Origin: Azolla caroliniana | Lineage: Eukaryota; Polypodiophyta | DNA length: 64,000 nt | NCBI GenBank assembly: GCA_043228905.1 | Contig: JBHGNT010000001.1 | Coordinates: 20,150,001-20,214,000 of the forward strand | Reading direction: 5' to 3' | In this document: positions 53,276 to 63,015 of the stretch, in pieces | Layout: the number at the start of each line of letters is the position of its first letter | Position numbering within the stretch: the stretch's first letter is position 1 | Notes under the pieces: generated by a model | What the model saw: the letters and a program-made list of their open reading frames with translations, nothing else | Databases searched by the model: none | What the model was told of the DNA's origin: nothing | Program-made: the position numbers and the translations under genes

Positions 53276-53329
53276 TGGCTTAATGGTAAGCCATTTGACT
53301 CCTAACTTGGAGGTGCAAGGTTCGAATCT
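53276..53329 (+). other. tRNA-like polymerase III boxes inside the long solo LTR
   Basis: Box A TGGCTTAATGG (53276-53286) and box B GGTTCGAATCT (53319-53329) stand 43 bases apart. GGCT/AGCC can form a D stem around TAATGGTA. A convincing anticodon stem is not seen. It may be a captured tRNA or SINE remnant. Confidence 0.5.
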
Positions 53330-53379
53330 ATAGTTGCCCTCCTTGTATATGTATATATATTTATATATTTATTTTATCG

Positions 53380-53455
53380 TCGGATACCGTTGCCGGATGC
53401 CGCCGCCGGATACCGGTGCCGCATGCCGCCGCCGGATGCGGTCGGATCACCGGCT
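53380..53455. repeat. CCGGATGCCG-type minisatellite
   Basis: About six imperfect units of GCCGGATGCCGCC / GCCGGATACCG occur in a row within an otherwise AT-rich LTR. The change in composition is abrupt on both sides. Confidence 0.75.
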
Positions 53456-53931
53456 CCATCGCCGGTCTGGTTTTGGTTGGCCAAAACCCTTTTCGAGTAG
53501 CTAGCCACCTCCACTCTAAGTTCAAGTTACCTTGAACTCTCTATGCTCCACACATAGACACAAAGATAATATCTTTTGCTCCACCTTATATATGATGAGA
53601 GCCGTATTTGTCGTGCCTATGTGGGATATCTCACAATTTTCTCTTTTCTTTTCACAAACTTTATACCCTCATATCTTGACATTTAGTTGTCTATTTCTCG
53701 TGTAATAAAGTGCATTCGAAACCTCCATCATTTTGTACTTAGATATTAAAAATGTTATCTTCACAATTATTGTATTACGTGTTTCATACTCGATTTTGTA
53801 CGTTTTATGGGATTTTCACACTATTGCCGAAAATCTTCACGACACCGGGTACTCCACATCCGTTGCCGAGTTGCTCATCAACAATGTTCTTCTCACTTCC
53901 CATCCGGAGGGACCTATTTCCTAATAGTACG

Positions 53932-54436
53932 TTGGACTTGCCTCTCTCCACTTCCGGGGGTGTATTAGTTTCCGCCGGTACTCCTTGTTTGTCCTGGTTA
54001 TGCCGGAGTCGCCTGTTATTGCGGGGTTCTTGACGGTATTCTTGTCGTGGCTCTTGGTGACGGTCGTCCTCTGAACTTTCGTCATAACGAAATTGGTCCT
54101 TATGCGGTCGATTGTGTCCATTTGGACGACTCCAATTGAATCATCGACAATTGTTTGTAGGTTGTCGATTGTCGTAACGATGCCCCCGCGATTGTATCGG
54201 TTGGTACTCTGATTATCTTCCTCTTCGTGATCTTCTTCATCAGAGTACGAATCGGTGTTGCGGTTTTTATGATACTGGCGCTCCATGCACTGATTCCGGT
54301 CTGTATACCGGGGATGTTCCTCCTACCATTCTGAATCATACCTTCGAGATTGTTGTTGTGGCTCCATATGCCGTACTACAGGTGTGGGCCTATTGAGCAT
54401 ATTGTACTTGCATTGGTCCCATCGGGCGTGCCAAAA
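53932..54436 (-). pseudogene. Gyp4B Gag basic/acidic segment (upstream part)
   Basis: On the minus strand the sequence starts WDQCKYNMLNRPTPVV, which matches Gyp2 DRCEYNLLNRQAPPV. It runs through QCMERQYHKNRNTDSYSDEE and NQSTNRYNRGGIVTTIDN toward the knuckle at 47019, from which Cop6 separates it. No start codon or capsid domain lies between LTR-Y and this segment, so the Gag N-terminus is missing or encoded elsewhere. Confidence 0.75.
54416..54433 (-). other. Primer-binding-site-like motif beside LTR-Y
   Basis: Minus-strand TGGCACGCCCGATGGGAC lies seven bases after the CA end of LTR-Y and leads into the Gag frame on the same strand. It matches the motifs at 34790 and 62997. Confidence 0.65.
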
Positions 54437-54440
54437 GTGT

Positions 54441-54779
54441 TGTTGGGGTGGGCGGTGAAGCCTAGAATGGTTTCACCCACCTCCCAAGGGGGTTAAATTA
54501 GAGAGAGAGCAAGAGAGAAAGACAAATAGGAAATGACGCCAAATGAGAAGGGAGAAAATTATTCCTTATGTGTCCCCATAAGGGGTTCTTATAGTACATA
54601 ATGTAACAGTAAATAATATGTTCGTTACAAAATGAGACTGTTAAATTCTTGTCACATGCACATAATTGTGCATGTGCTTACACATACTCATCCTCACACT
54701 CATATACATTACACATAATGAACAACCCCTTTAATGTGTTTTACCCTTATACCACCCCATACAACTCCTACGGGTAACA
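54441..54779 (-). repeat. LTR-Y: probable 5' LTR of Gyp4B (339 bp)
   Basis: On the minus strand it runs TGTTACCCGTAGG to CACCCCAACA. The right edge meets Cop4 coding sequence at 54780. The left edge could also be 54438. It is AT-rich with no resemblance to LTR-X at the opposite end, so the two ends of Gyp4B do not match as a normal LTR pair. Confidence 0.7.
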
Positions 54780-55101
54780 AGAAGGTACCTACAGCCGACA
54801 ATGTTACGAATGAAATGACCAACTATCTCCCGGTGGATCAATTTCGATCCCTTCGGCATCGAATGGGCGTAATGAAGAATCGATCTGATTAAATCGGACA
54901 GTCAGAACATTTCACAAACAATAGACCTAGACAGTTCGAACTTCGACTTCAGTCTCTCCGAACTTGACCAATCCGGTCTTCTGCTCTTCGGAGCTCACCG
55001 ACTCGAACGAATTTTCAATTGTTCGTAAACCTTGTATCAAACTGTATTGTATATTCATTTCGGTCTACAGATTTCCGATGTATACGCCCATTACGGGGGA
55101 G
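54780..55101 (+). pseudogene. Cop4 RNase H tail and polypurine tract
   Basis: VPTADNVTNEMTNYLPVDQF and RSLRHRMGV form the standard copia RNase H end (compare TADxxTKxL), with a stop near 54892. About 200 untranslated bases lead to ATTACGGGGGA (55091-55101), the polypurine tract just before the 3' LTR. Confidence 0.88.
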
Positions 55102-55425
55102 TGTTGAATACGGGCTTCTTATGGACGTATTCACATTATCTCCTTTTGTACACACGAGGCTTAGGTTATTTATGTAAATAGTGAGAAGGGTAGTTGCCCT
55201 AAACCAGTCAGTATATAAACTGACTTTGTAACCTAGTTAGGTGGGGGTCATGTTAAGTTGTAATACACTCTTGACATGGTGCCTAAGTGTCTCTCTCTCT
55301 CTTGCATACTAGTAGGTTTCTTTTCTGTCTTCGCTGCCATCAAAGTTATAAACTTGCATCCATTTACGATCTTATCCTAGAAGAATGTTGATCTTGTTCC
55401 GCATTAGATGATGGTGTACCCAACA
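55102..55425 (+). repeat. Cop4 3' LTR (324 bp)
   Basis: TGTTGAATACGG to GTACCCAACA, matching 13497-13818 throughout. The target duplication AGGAG follows at 55426-55430. Confidence 0.93.
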
Positions 55426-55430
55426 AGGAG

Positions 55431-56092
55431 TGAAGAAAAAGAAGAAAGTTTAAGAGAGGCCCATTGTGGCGTTGCCGGAGGCCACTATGCTGGAGACGTC
55501 ACCGCTCGGAAAATGTAGAGAAGTGGGCTATGGTGGCCAACAACCCTGAAGGACTCGATCCGGTATTGTAAAGAATGTGATCTATGCCAAGGGATGGGTC
55601 AACCCACAAAACAAGCACAGATGCCCCCATCAACCTGTATTGCCCCTCAACCTTTTCAGAAATGGGGATTGGACTTCGTGGGGCCATTCAAGCCTTCGGC
55701 GATGCGAACGGCAAACCAGTACGTTATCGTGGCGACGAACTACTACACAAAATGGGTGGAAGCTAAAGCGCTTAGGGATAACACGTCGGCATCGACGACA
55801 AAAATTTTATATGAGTACATATGGTGCCGGTACGGTTGCCCGATCTAGCTCGTTAGCACCTAAGGCGGTCACTTCCTAGGGCAAGTCGTGGAATGCCTGA
55901 TGTCGTTCTACACGGTAGTGCATAAACGCAGCACACCTTACTATCTGCAAGGGAACGGATTGCCTGAGTCCACAAATAAAATGCGGCAAAATATTCTCCG
56001 GAAGATCGTCAATGAGAATCATACGAACTGGGACACAAAACTACAGAGCTTGTTATGGGCATTATACCGAACGGCTTACAAAACAAGCAAGA
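55431..56092 (+). pseudogene. Gyp3 integrase, first of two tandem copies
   Basis: After Cop4 the pre-integrase HHCC region ([28 protein letters not shown]) resumes. The core follows: [34 protein letters not shown] and TPYYLQGNGLPES. Stops at 55848 and 55861 (TAG, TAA) disrupt it. At 56092 the frame passes from AYKTS back to QEFELEIFHRP, RNase H sequence already present at 13193. Confidence 0.85.
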
Positions 56093-57420
56093 ATTCGAAT
56101 TAGAAATATTCCACCGACCGAGAGTACACCACGCGGTCGCAGACTACTTGAGTAGTGTTCTAGAGTCTACACTTTTTTTTAATACAGGATACACTCTATC
56201 ACAAGGGAGCAGATGGAATCTGGCGGCATGTGGTAAGGAGTGACAAAAAGGAAGCAATTTTAAGAGAGGCCCATTGTGGCATTGTCGGAGGCCACTATGC
56301 TAGAGATGTCACCGCCCGGAAAATTTGGGGAAGTGGACTATGGTGGCCGAAAACCCTGAAGGACTCTCCGGTTTTGTAAAGAATGTGATCTATGCCGAGG
56401 GATGCATCAACCCACGGAACAAGCATGGATGCCCCATCAACCCGTATTGCCCCTTGAACCAATTTTTCAAAAATGGGGATTGTACTTTGTGGGGCCATTC
56501 AAGCCTTGGGCGATGCGAACGGGAAACCGGTACATTATCGTGGAGACTAACTACTGCACAAAATGGGTGGAATCTATAGCGCTTAGGGATAACACCTTGG
56601 CATCGAAGATGAAATTTTTGTATGAGTACATATGGTGCCGGTACGGGTGCCCGATCGAACTCATTAGCAACTAAGGTGGTCACTTCCTGGGGCAAGTTGA
56701 GGAAAGCCTGACGTCGTTCTATGCGGTAGTGCATAAACGCAACACACCGTACTATCCGCAAGCAAATGGATTGGCGGAGTCCACAAACAAAACGCTACAA
56801 ATATTCTCCGGAAGATCGTCCATGAGAATTGTACAGACTAGGACACGAAACTACACAACGTGTTATGGGCATACCAAATGGCTTACAAAACAAGCATCCA
56901 GACGACACTGTTCCGATTGTCTTTCGGATTAGAGGCACTCATGCTTATGGAATTTCAAATTCCTAGCTTGCAGATACAAGTCTAGGAATGGTTAAGCAAG
57001 AAGGAATCGGAAACGATCCGGTTGGCAACGCTATGCGAACTAGAAGAACACCAAATAGCCAGTGTGTTGCAGTTAGAACTCGAACAACGCAGGAGGAAAG
57101 CCTTTGTGGACCGGCACAAACGGGGAAACGAGAAGGAATTCGGCATTGGGAAGTAGGTGCTTGTTTTCCATACCAAAATGGGTAAGATGTCGGGGAAGCT
57201 GCGGTTCTGGTGGACCAAACCGTTTTGGATTACTAGGGAGTTCAAGGGATCGTACCAACTAGGTACGCTACCCGCGAAGTGTTGGACAAGTGGGTGATTG
57301 GTTTCTAGTTAAAACCCTGCCAAGGACCAATGTAGAAGGATCCGTCCAACAACCGAAGACTGGCACGGGACCTGCGCCAACAATGGAGTTGGTACCTTCG
57401 GGTACGACGGGCTAGTAGTC
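56093..57420 (+). pseudogene. Gyp3 integrase, second tandem copy and C-terminus
   Basis: The repeat restarts at EFELEIFHRP, contains the uninterrupted site GTAAGGAGTGAC (near 56235-56246) and a second integrase core (YFVGPFKPWAMRTGNRYIIV, CRYGCPIELISN, YYPQANGLAESTNK). The C-terminal domain has LEEHQIAS-like residues, FVDRHKRGNEKEFGIG and GKMSGKLRFWW. Several stops are present. Only this copy reaches the C-terminus. Confidence 0.85.
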
Positions 57421-57625
57421 TTTTAATGATAAAGAAAAAAGAAGCATTTAAAGCATCAAGGATACGATTTGATATTATGAACGGCTACCATGAAAAGATG
57501 TGACATCAGCCATTTAAAACATACCACGCGGCGTACTCATATAATCCTACACGACGTGCATGCACGGGAATCAAGAAAAGGTGGCTGGAACAATGGGGAT
57601 ACAAAATGACTAGATCACCGAAAAC
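57421..57625 (+). other. Spacer after Gyp3 integrase
   Basis: Short noncoding stretch. It includes ACACGACGTGCATGCACGGG near 57550, the counterpart of a sequence at 6780-6805 after Gyp1 integrase. Confidence 0.6.
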
Positions 57626-58570
57626 TTGTCATTTCGCGAAAGACGGCTTTTGAGAGCGGAGCAGAGCACACAAATTTCTGGAAAACAACAAGCAAGAAAC
57701 CAACCCCAAGCACATAACCACAACAGTGCAAGCGAAGAAGAAGACACAGGACCGATGGCACTCTCGACCGCGACAAGGGACTGGCTCATCAAGCACGGAT
57801 GGGAAGGTTTCCTCTAAGTGGCGGAGGCGCCACCACACGAAGAACCAGAGAAGGTCGCTGCCATCATAGACCTTGAAGAAATATCTGAATGTACTGTGCA
57901 GGCCCTCGTAGGATTGCCTATCGGAGGACTGTACTTCATAGAAAACCCCTCCACAGAGGTCCTGACAGAATACTTTGGGGAGTATAACCTCGCCAGCAAA
58001 GTGTACTACACACAGGGTGGCGAGAACCCCTTGTTTAGGGAGGTGGCTCGTGTTTTCGTTAGAATATGGTTTTATGCACCCTCGCCCACTAGCCATGCCA
58101 AAGAATAGAACCGGTTTTATCATTGCCACATTCGAAGGCATCAAAGTAGACTGGACGTATGCATGAAGAGCAGACATCCAAGCAGTCGTAGATGGTAAGA
58201 AGGCCTGGTGTGGGTTAACACACTGGCTAACCCAATTAGTACCCCCAACACACACCATAAAGCAGAAGAAACAGACCCAACCGGAAACCACACAGAATAA
58301 AGCATTCAAACGGCAGCAGCTCTTGTCAAAGCACAACCCCAGATGGACAGATGGGGAAGCATGTCAACTGGAAGAAACATAGAGGACCCGGAGACAGGAG
58401 GCGGTGGAGCCCGCTTCGGAAAAAATGGCCAAAACAATTAAAATCAAGCTACGCCGATAGGACAAGGACATGGATAACCATGGTTCGAATTACATAACCC
58501 AGCCATAGATTGGAGAGCAAGAGAAATACAATGTCGCCAAACCTGAGGATCTACTCATAAGATTGCAACC
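57626..58570 (+). pseudogene. Gyp3 post-integrase protein, N-terminal part
   Basis: An open stretch gives MALSTATRDWLIKHGWEGFL, then a TAA, then VAEAPPHEEPEKVAAIIDLE, FIENPSTEVLTEYFGEYNLA and RTGFIIATFEGIKVDW. Gyp4B has the same elements in the same order (WLLEKGFEGYI, AEPPSH, LEEYFGEYSVSAKAY, IIIDTFEGHKVHWG). A polar linker follows to about 58570, where the chromodomain element starts. The continuation is at 62034. Confidence 0.65.
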
Positions 58571-58585
58571 ATTTCGCTACATTAG

Positions 58586-60318
58586 TTGCGTGAAGAAGGA
58601 CGCAAGGAAGAAATGTTTCTCTTCGCAATATCAGTAAACCCCTCCAGTTTCAATAAAGAGGAATCCACCGTTCAACTTTCAGAGAAGTATCATCATTATG
58701 TTGATGTGTTCGATAAAGTACGAGCTAATACACTTTCTCACCATCGACCATATGATTGCCCCATCTATTTACAACCGGGAAAAGAGCCACCATGGGAACC
58801 GATCTACAATTTGTCACTAACCGAGCTAGAAGTCCGTCGAGCCTATATAGAGGAGAATTTGGCAAATGGTTTCATTTGACATTCGAAATCTCCAGCCGGC
58901 GCAACCATTTTCTTCGTCAAGAAAAAGGATGGATCACTTCGTCTCATCGTAGATTACCGTGGGTTGATTAAAGTCACCATCAGGAATATATATGCATTTC
59001 CCCTTATCTCAAGTCTTTTAGAACAGATCAATGGTGCAAGGTTCTTCACAAAGATCGACTTACGAGGAGCGTATAACCTCGTACGGATCCGACCAAGAGA
59101 TGAATGGAAGACTGCGTTTCGCACCAGATATGGGCACTTCCATTCGGCCTCACTAATGCGCCAACAGTCTTCCAACACATGGCAAATGATATATTTCGAG
59201 ATCTCTTGGATGATTTTTTTATCATCTATTTGGATGATCTACTGGTTTATTCAAAGACCCAAGTAGAGCATGATTCTCATGTACTGTTAGTACTAAAACG
59301 ACTTCGAGAACATGGTCTTTATGCAAAACTGGAAAAATGTAGTTTCGGGTGCAACCAGGTAGAGTTTTTGGGCTATGTCATTTCCTTGGAAGGCATCTAC
59401 ATGGATCCAACTAAGGTCAAAATGGTGGTAGCATAGCAGACTCCGCGTTTGTTGCGAGATGTGCAATGCTTTTTAGGCTTTGCCAATTTTTACCGCAAGT
59501 TCATACAGGATTACTCAAAGCTTGTTCTGCCTCTCACACAACTTACCAGGAAGGGAAAATTGTTCATTTGGTCTAAAGAAGCGGACATTTCTTTTGAGAT
59601 TCTTAAGAAGGCATTTACATCAGCTCCTATTTTAGCTCATGTTGATCCAGAAAAACCATTCATCATTGAAGCAGACACGTCAAATTTCGCCTTGTGTAGC
59701 ATTTTTTCTGAAAAAGGCGATGATGAAAAGCTACATCTTGTGGCTTTCCATTCACGCAAGTTTGATGCCGCGGAAATCAACTATGAAATTCATGATGAGG
59801 AGCTATTAGCATTAGTGGACTCTTTTATGCAATCGAGGCAAGTCATCGTGTTCAATGATCACAAAAACCTTGCCTACTTTCAGAATGCTCGTGTGCTAAA
59901 TCGACATCAAGCTCGGTGGGCCCAATTCCTCACTCGTTTCAACTTCAAAATTACATATCGTCTGGGGAAACAAGGGAAGGCAGATGCATTATCACGGCGT
60001 TCGTATCTAGCACCACGTCCCGGCGAGCTGGCTTTCGATAACCAAAAGCAAGCAATCTTGGGACCGGCACGACTGCAAGCAACGCATGTCTTCGGTATGC
60101 CCTTGGATTCCCACGTTATCAATACCATACATGAGGACTTGAAGATAGATGTTTTCGCTCAAGCCATTCTTGCACAAATTGATCCCTCTCGAGCATCTTG
60201 TTCACAGTCGCAACAACCAAGTACGGACTATCGACAATTCGAATGTCATGATGGATTACTATTCTTTAAGAAACTCTTGTATGTTCCTAATGGTACTTGT
60301 CTCCTTCAAGTAGTCTGA
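58586..60318 (+). pseudogene. Chr1 RT and RNase H
   Basis: The sequence begins at the protease-RT linker (LSEKYHHYVDVFDKVRANTL, HHRPYDCPIYLQPGKEPPW) and shows [37 protein letters not shown] and [19 protein letters not shown] lies at 59227-59238, then LGYVISLEGIYMDPTKVKMV. RNase H is open in 59449-60318 (FIIEADTSNFALCSIF, HSRKFDAAEINYEIHDEELL, YRLGKQGKADALSRR). Stops at 58876 and 59434 and small frameshifts (for example near 59140) break it. Confidence 0.9.
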
Positions 60319-61611
60319 AACTGTCATGACACATATACAATTGGGCATTTTGGTAGTACTAAAACACTAGATTTTGTACAACGATCAATTTGTCGAAGAT
60401 TTTGTTCAGGCTTGTGATACATGCTGCAAAGCAAAAATGCCAAGGCATCATCCATATGGTTTTATTAGAACCATTACCAATTCCAAACAAGCCATGGCAA
60501 TCCATTGCCCTAGATTTCATCACAGATCTTCCGGTCTCCAAGGGATTCAATGCGATCTTAACAATAGTAGATTGATATACAAAGATGGCCCATTTCCTGC
60601 CATGTACTAAGGAAATCTCCAGTGAAGAAACCGCCAAAATCGTCATGCGTGAAGTATGTCGGCATCATGGCCTTCCCAATAGTATCATCAACGACCGTGG
60701 ACCCCAGTTCATCTCAAAATTTTGGTAGCACCTCTTTAAAATGATTAAGGTCACTTGTAACCTCTCGTCCGGCTACCACTCGCAAACACACGGCCAAGCA
60801 GAACGAACAAATCAAACACTTGTGTAGTATCTTCAGTGCTTTTTAAGCTATCATCAAGATAACTAGGCAGATACTCTCCATTTCGCCGAATGTGCGTATA
60901 ATAACTCTATCCACTCATCGAAAAAGGTGACACCATTTTATGCTTACACGAGTTGTCACCCCCGGTGTTGTGTATTTGAAACACTAGAGTTACCTAAAAA
61001 TCCTTGTGCAGAGGATCGTTTGGAGCGGCTACGTAAGATACAAGAGGATTTATCTACTCATCTACAACAAGCTCAACAAACACACAAGGTTTACGCGAAT
61101 TGTCATTGGCTTCCATCCAGTTTTAACATTGGAGATCTGGTGTGGCTACTACGACGACACATCAAGACTACTCACCCATGCGAGAAGTTGGATTACCGGG
61201 CGATTAGGTTCTTTTCGTATTATCAGAAAAATTAATGATGTCGTTTTTTATCTTGATCCACCTCCACAACTTCGGATACATCCGGTGTTTCATAGTTCTC
61301 TCCTCGAACCCTATCAAGACAGCACCATCCCAGGTCGTATTAAACAACCTCCACCCCCGATCGAACTTGAAGATGGACTTGAGTATGAGGTTGCCGCCAT
61401 CCTTGATTATAAGATTGTTCACAACAAGCTCTACTATTTAGTTGATTGGCTAGGATATAGTCCCAACGAGCGTACTTGGGAACCAATAGAGACTGTGACC
61501 AATGCTCGTGCTCTTCTTAAAGACTTCCATCATCAATATCCAGACAAACCGGGTCCTCAATCCAAAACGACTCGTTACACTCGTCGTATTAAAAGGGAAA
61601 TAGTGTCATGA
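60319..61611 (+). pseudogene. Chr1 integrase with C-terminal chromodomain
   Basis: Integrase motifs are spread over frames: [46 protein letters not shown] and GYHSQTHGQAERTNQ, giving zinc site and D,D,E. After a frameshift near 61200, the final frame has HPVFHSSLLEPYQD and a chromodomain (YEVAAILDYKIVHNKLYYLV, DWLGYSPNERTWEP) at about 61380-61530. The three aromatic positions expected in such domains are Y, W and W. Chromodomains can bind methylated histone H3; here the protein is broken. The stop TGA (61609-61611) overlaps the LTR. Confidence 0.88.
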
Positions 61612-62033
61612 TATGGCAAGACTCGAACCCATGACCTTATGTTACATAGTTCAAGCTCTTGACCATTAGACTATATGTTGTAATACGAAAAATATTATTT
61701 TCATTTAAGTTTTACTATTGAAAATTGATGTATATTCCAAATTTCTCTAGAACATTGATGTACTCCTGAGAACACTATAAAAGGAGGCACAAGACATTAT
61801 TTCAAACCAAATCGGCTCAACGCTAGTCTTAAACCTCCTAGCTACTATTGTATATACAAGACATAATATATATCTTCCGTTATCCTCATTCTCTCTCTCT
61901 CTCACTCACTCTTTCATTCTCTCGAGAGTTCTACACCTCCCTTAGTACTAATCCTCATCTTTTAGTACTAATTCCTTCGCTATCTTAGTATTGTTCATGA
62001 CAGTACTTCTCTATCTTAGTACTACTCCTGACA
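61604..62033 (+). repeat. Chr1 3' LTR (about 430 bp)
   Basis: Starts TGTCATGATATGG after the purine-rich tract and ends CTCCTGACA at 62033. A TATA box ACTATAAAAGG lies near 61777-61786. An alternative end at 62002 (TTCATGACA) cannot be excluded without a second copy. Confidence 0.75.
61619..61673 (-). other. tRNA-like polymerase III boxes inside the Chr1 LTR
   Basis: On the minus strand box A TAGTCTAATGG (61673-61663) and box B GGTTCGAGTC (61629-61620) are 43-44 bases apart, as in a tRNA gene. The acceptor stem is not convincing, so I do not call a tRNA gene. Confidence 0.5.
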
Positions 62034-62964
62034 CTAGCCAAGATCACGGAGGAGGAGCTGGCCAAGATCCGGATGAACGTACTCAGATGGTCGCTACGAC
62101 AAAGACACTTGCAAAAGTGGCAAAAGAAAAAACATAGTTGAACCAGAAGCACTATGAAGAAACGAAACAAGAAAAACTGGCTTTGGATAAGGTCCAAACC
62201 ACTTACCAGACCCAACTGCTGAACTATGAAGTGCAAGTTCAGGATATCGTGGCCCTCTTTAAGAAAATGAAGGAAAAAAAGAAGGTTGTCGAGGACAATA
62301 TCAAGCTTGGGGTGGAACGAATACGGATGATGGTCACGACATGGAAAGACCGGACAAAGGCAAACGTTGCCGACTACTCGATGATTGTGTGGACGCAATG
62401 GTCAAAGCAATGAACGGAATTACAGGTGCTCCGCGCAAATGCGAAGAACTGGAAAAAAACTGGGGACAATTTCTACAAGATGGAAGAAGAAAGTATAATC
62501 ACCATCCATAAGGAATTTTCAGAGAACTTTGTCTCCTTGGCAGAATCCAACCTTGAAGTTGTCCAGAGGATGATTGAAAGGCTTGAGGATGATTAGCTCG
62601 GAATGCAACTACAGTTCGAACGATATGAACGGGAGCGACGAACGCTGGAAACGGAAAAATGAGCGGCGGCAATAACTATCAATGATGAGGAGCATACTAT
62701 AGAATCGCCACCGCAGGAGGAGGAGTATCCACCTGAAGCTGGTAGGGAACAACCAAGGGAAGATGGTGTGGAGTAGGACAAAGCAGCCGGGTCGGAGCAA
62801 GAGGCAGGAACCGGAAAGGGCGTAGATGCTAAAACCGACGCAAGAACGAAGATACCTCAACCAAAAGAAGCCAGAAAACAGTAACAAGAAGAGCAACAAC
62901 AGAACGAGGACCCACTCGTACACCTGGACCAGAGCATATTGGACATACTCGTCGAGGATTGAAG
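62034..62964 (+). pseudogene. Gyp3 post-integrase protein, coiled-coil and acidic C-terminal part
   Basis: The sequence is Lys/Glu/Gln-rich and heptad-like from 62090 to 62590 (EETKQEKLALDKVQTTYQTQ, VQVQDIVALFKKMKEKKKVV). FYKMEEESIITIHKEF matches Gyp4B FYKFNEESIAAIREDL. An acidic Pro-rich tail ends DQSILDILVED and stop near 62962, matching NILDILNDD. Stops at 62136, 62411, 62594, 62660 and 62774 show decay. It is the continuation of 57626-58570 across Chr1. Confidence 0.65.
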
Positions 62965-62996
62965 GGGCTAACCCTGGGTTCAACGTACAACGTATT

Positions 62997-63013
62997 GTCC
63001 CACGGGCGTGCCA
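62997..63013 (-). other. Primer-binding-site-like motif beside the Gyp3 terminal LTR
   Basis: Minus-strand TGGCACGCCCGTGGGAC lies two bases from the LTR beginning at 63016 and is followed by AAT, as at 34790. It points left, against the direction of the adjoining coding region. Confidence 0.65.
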
Positions 63014-63015
63014 TC

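Larger units (their letters stand above)
52874..53844 (-). repeat. Related long solo LTR (971 bp)
   Basis: The ends TGTCGTGAAG and CTTCACGACA are a perfect 10-bp inverted repeat. Flanks CCGG (52870-52873, 53845-53848) are a 4-bp duplication. Its left 70 bases resemble the GypT2 LTR and it has a minus-strand TATA box CTATAAAAGAG (about 53088-53098). It also contains a tRNA-like segment and a GC-rich minisatellite. Confidence 0.88.
47025..53926 (-). mobile_element. Cop6: copia element of the Cop1 family, with two solo LTRs inside its 5' LTR
   Basis: The 3' LTR is 47025-47660 and the 5' LTR 51688-53926 (about 612 bp without its insertions). Flanks GTACG at 47020-47024 and 53927-53931 form a perfect 5-bp target duplication. 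It interrupts the Gag of Gyp4B. The minus-strand polyprotein resembles Cop1 strongly in Pol but carries many stops. Confidence 0.95.
51688..53926 (-). repeat. Cop6 5' LTR, split into three pieces by two solo LTRs
   Basis: Own pieces are 51688-51820, 52469-52873 and 53845-53926. Joined in order they align with 47025-47660 without gaps apart from the 4-bp duplications. The final dinucleotide is TA instead of CA. The TATA-like box lies near 52730. Confidence 0.92.
13497..55425 (+). mobile_element. Cop4: copia element swollen to about 42 kb by nested insertions
   Basis: LTRs of 322 and 324 bp begin TGTTGAATACGG and end GTACCCAACA at the two ends. They are flanked by identical 5-bp duplications AGGAG (13492-13496 and 55426-55430). 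Cop4's own sequence is 13497-16864, 22543 to about 23290 (repeated at 33569-34414) and 54780-55425. The rest belongs to Cop5, the two Gyp4 copies and everything inside them. The host is Gyp3. The LTR pair plus TSD shows that this long interval grew inside one copia insertion. Confidence 0.88.
58571..62033 (+). mobile_element. Chr1: 5'-truncated chromodomain gypsy element
   Basis: RT, RNase H, integrase and chromodomain are in Ty3/gypsy order, followed by a purine-rich AAAAGGGAAATAG and one LTR. The 5' LTR, Gag and protease are absent. Pol is of the chromovirus type, quite unlike Gyp1-4 and GypT. It interrupts the Gyp3 post-integrase frame. No target duplication can be given because the left end is lost. 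Confidence 0.9.

Noticed and set aside
53276-53329. A functional tRNA gene
   Set aside because: Boxes A and B are good, but anticodon and acceptor stems do not pair convincingly.
52874-53844. A DNA transposon, because of the perfect 10-bp terminal inverted repeat
   Set aside because: Ends are TG...CA, a TATA box lies inside, and the left part resembles the GypT2 LTR; it fits a solo LTR better.
57629-58336. Minus-strand frame of 235 codons opposite the Gyp3 post-integrase region
   Set aside because: The plus strand carries the motifs conserved in Gyp4B and Gyp2; the minus reading is conserved in neither.
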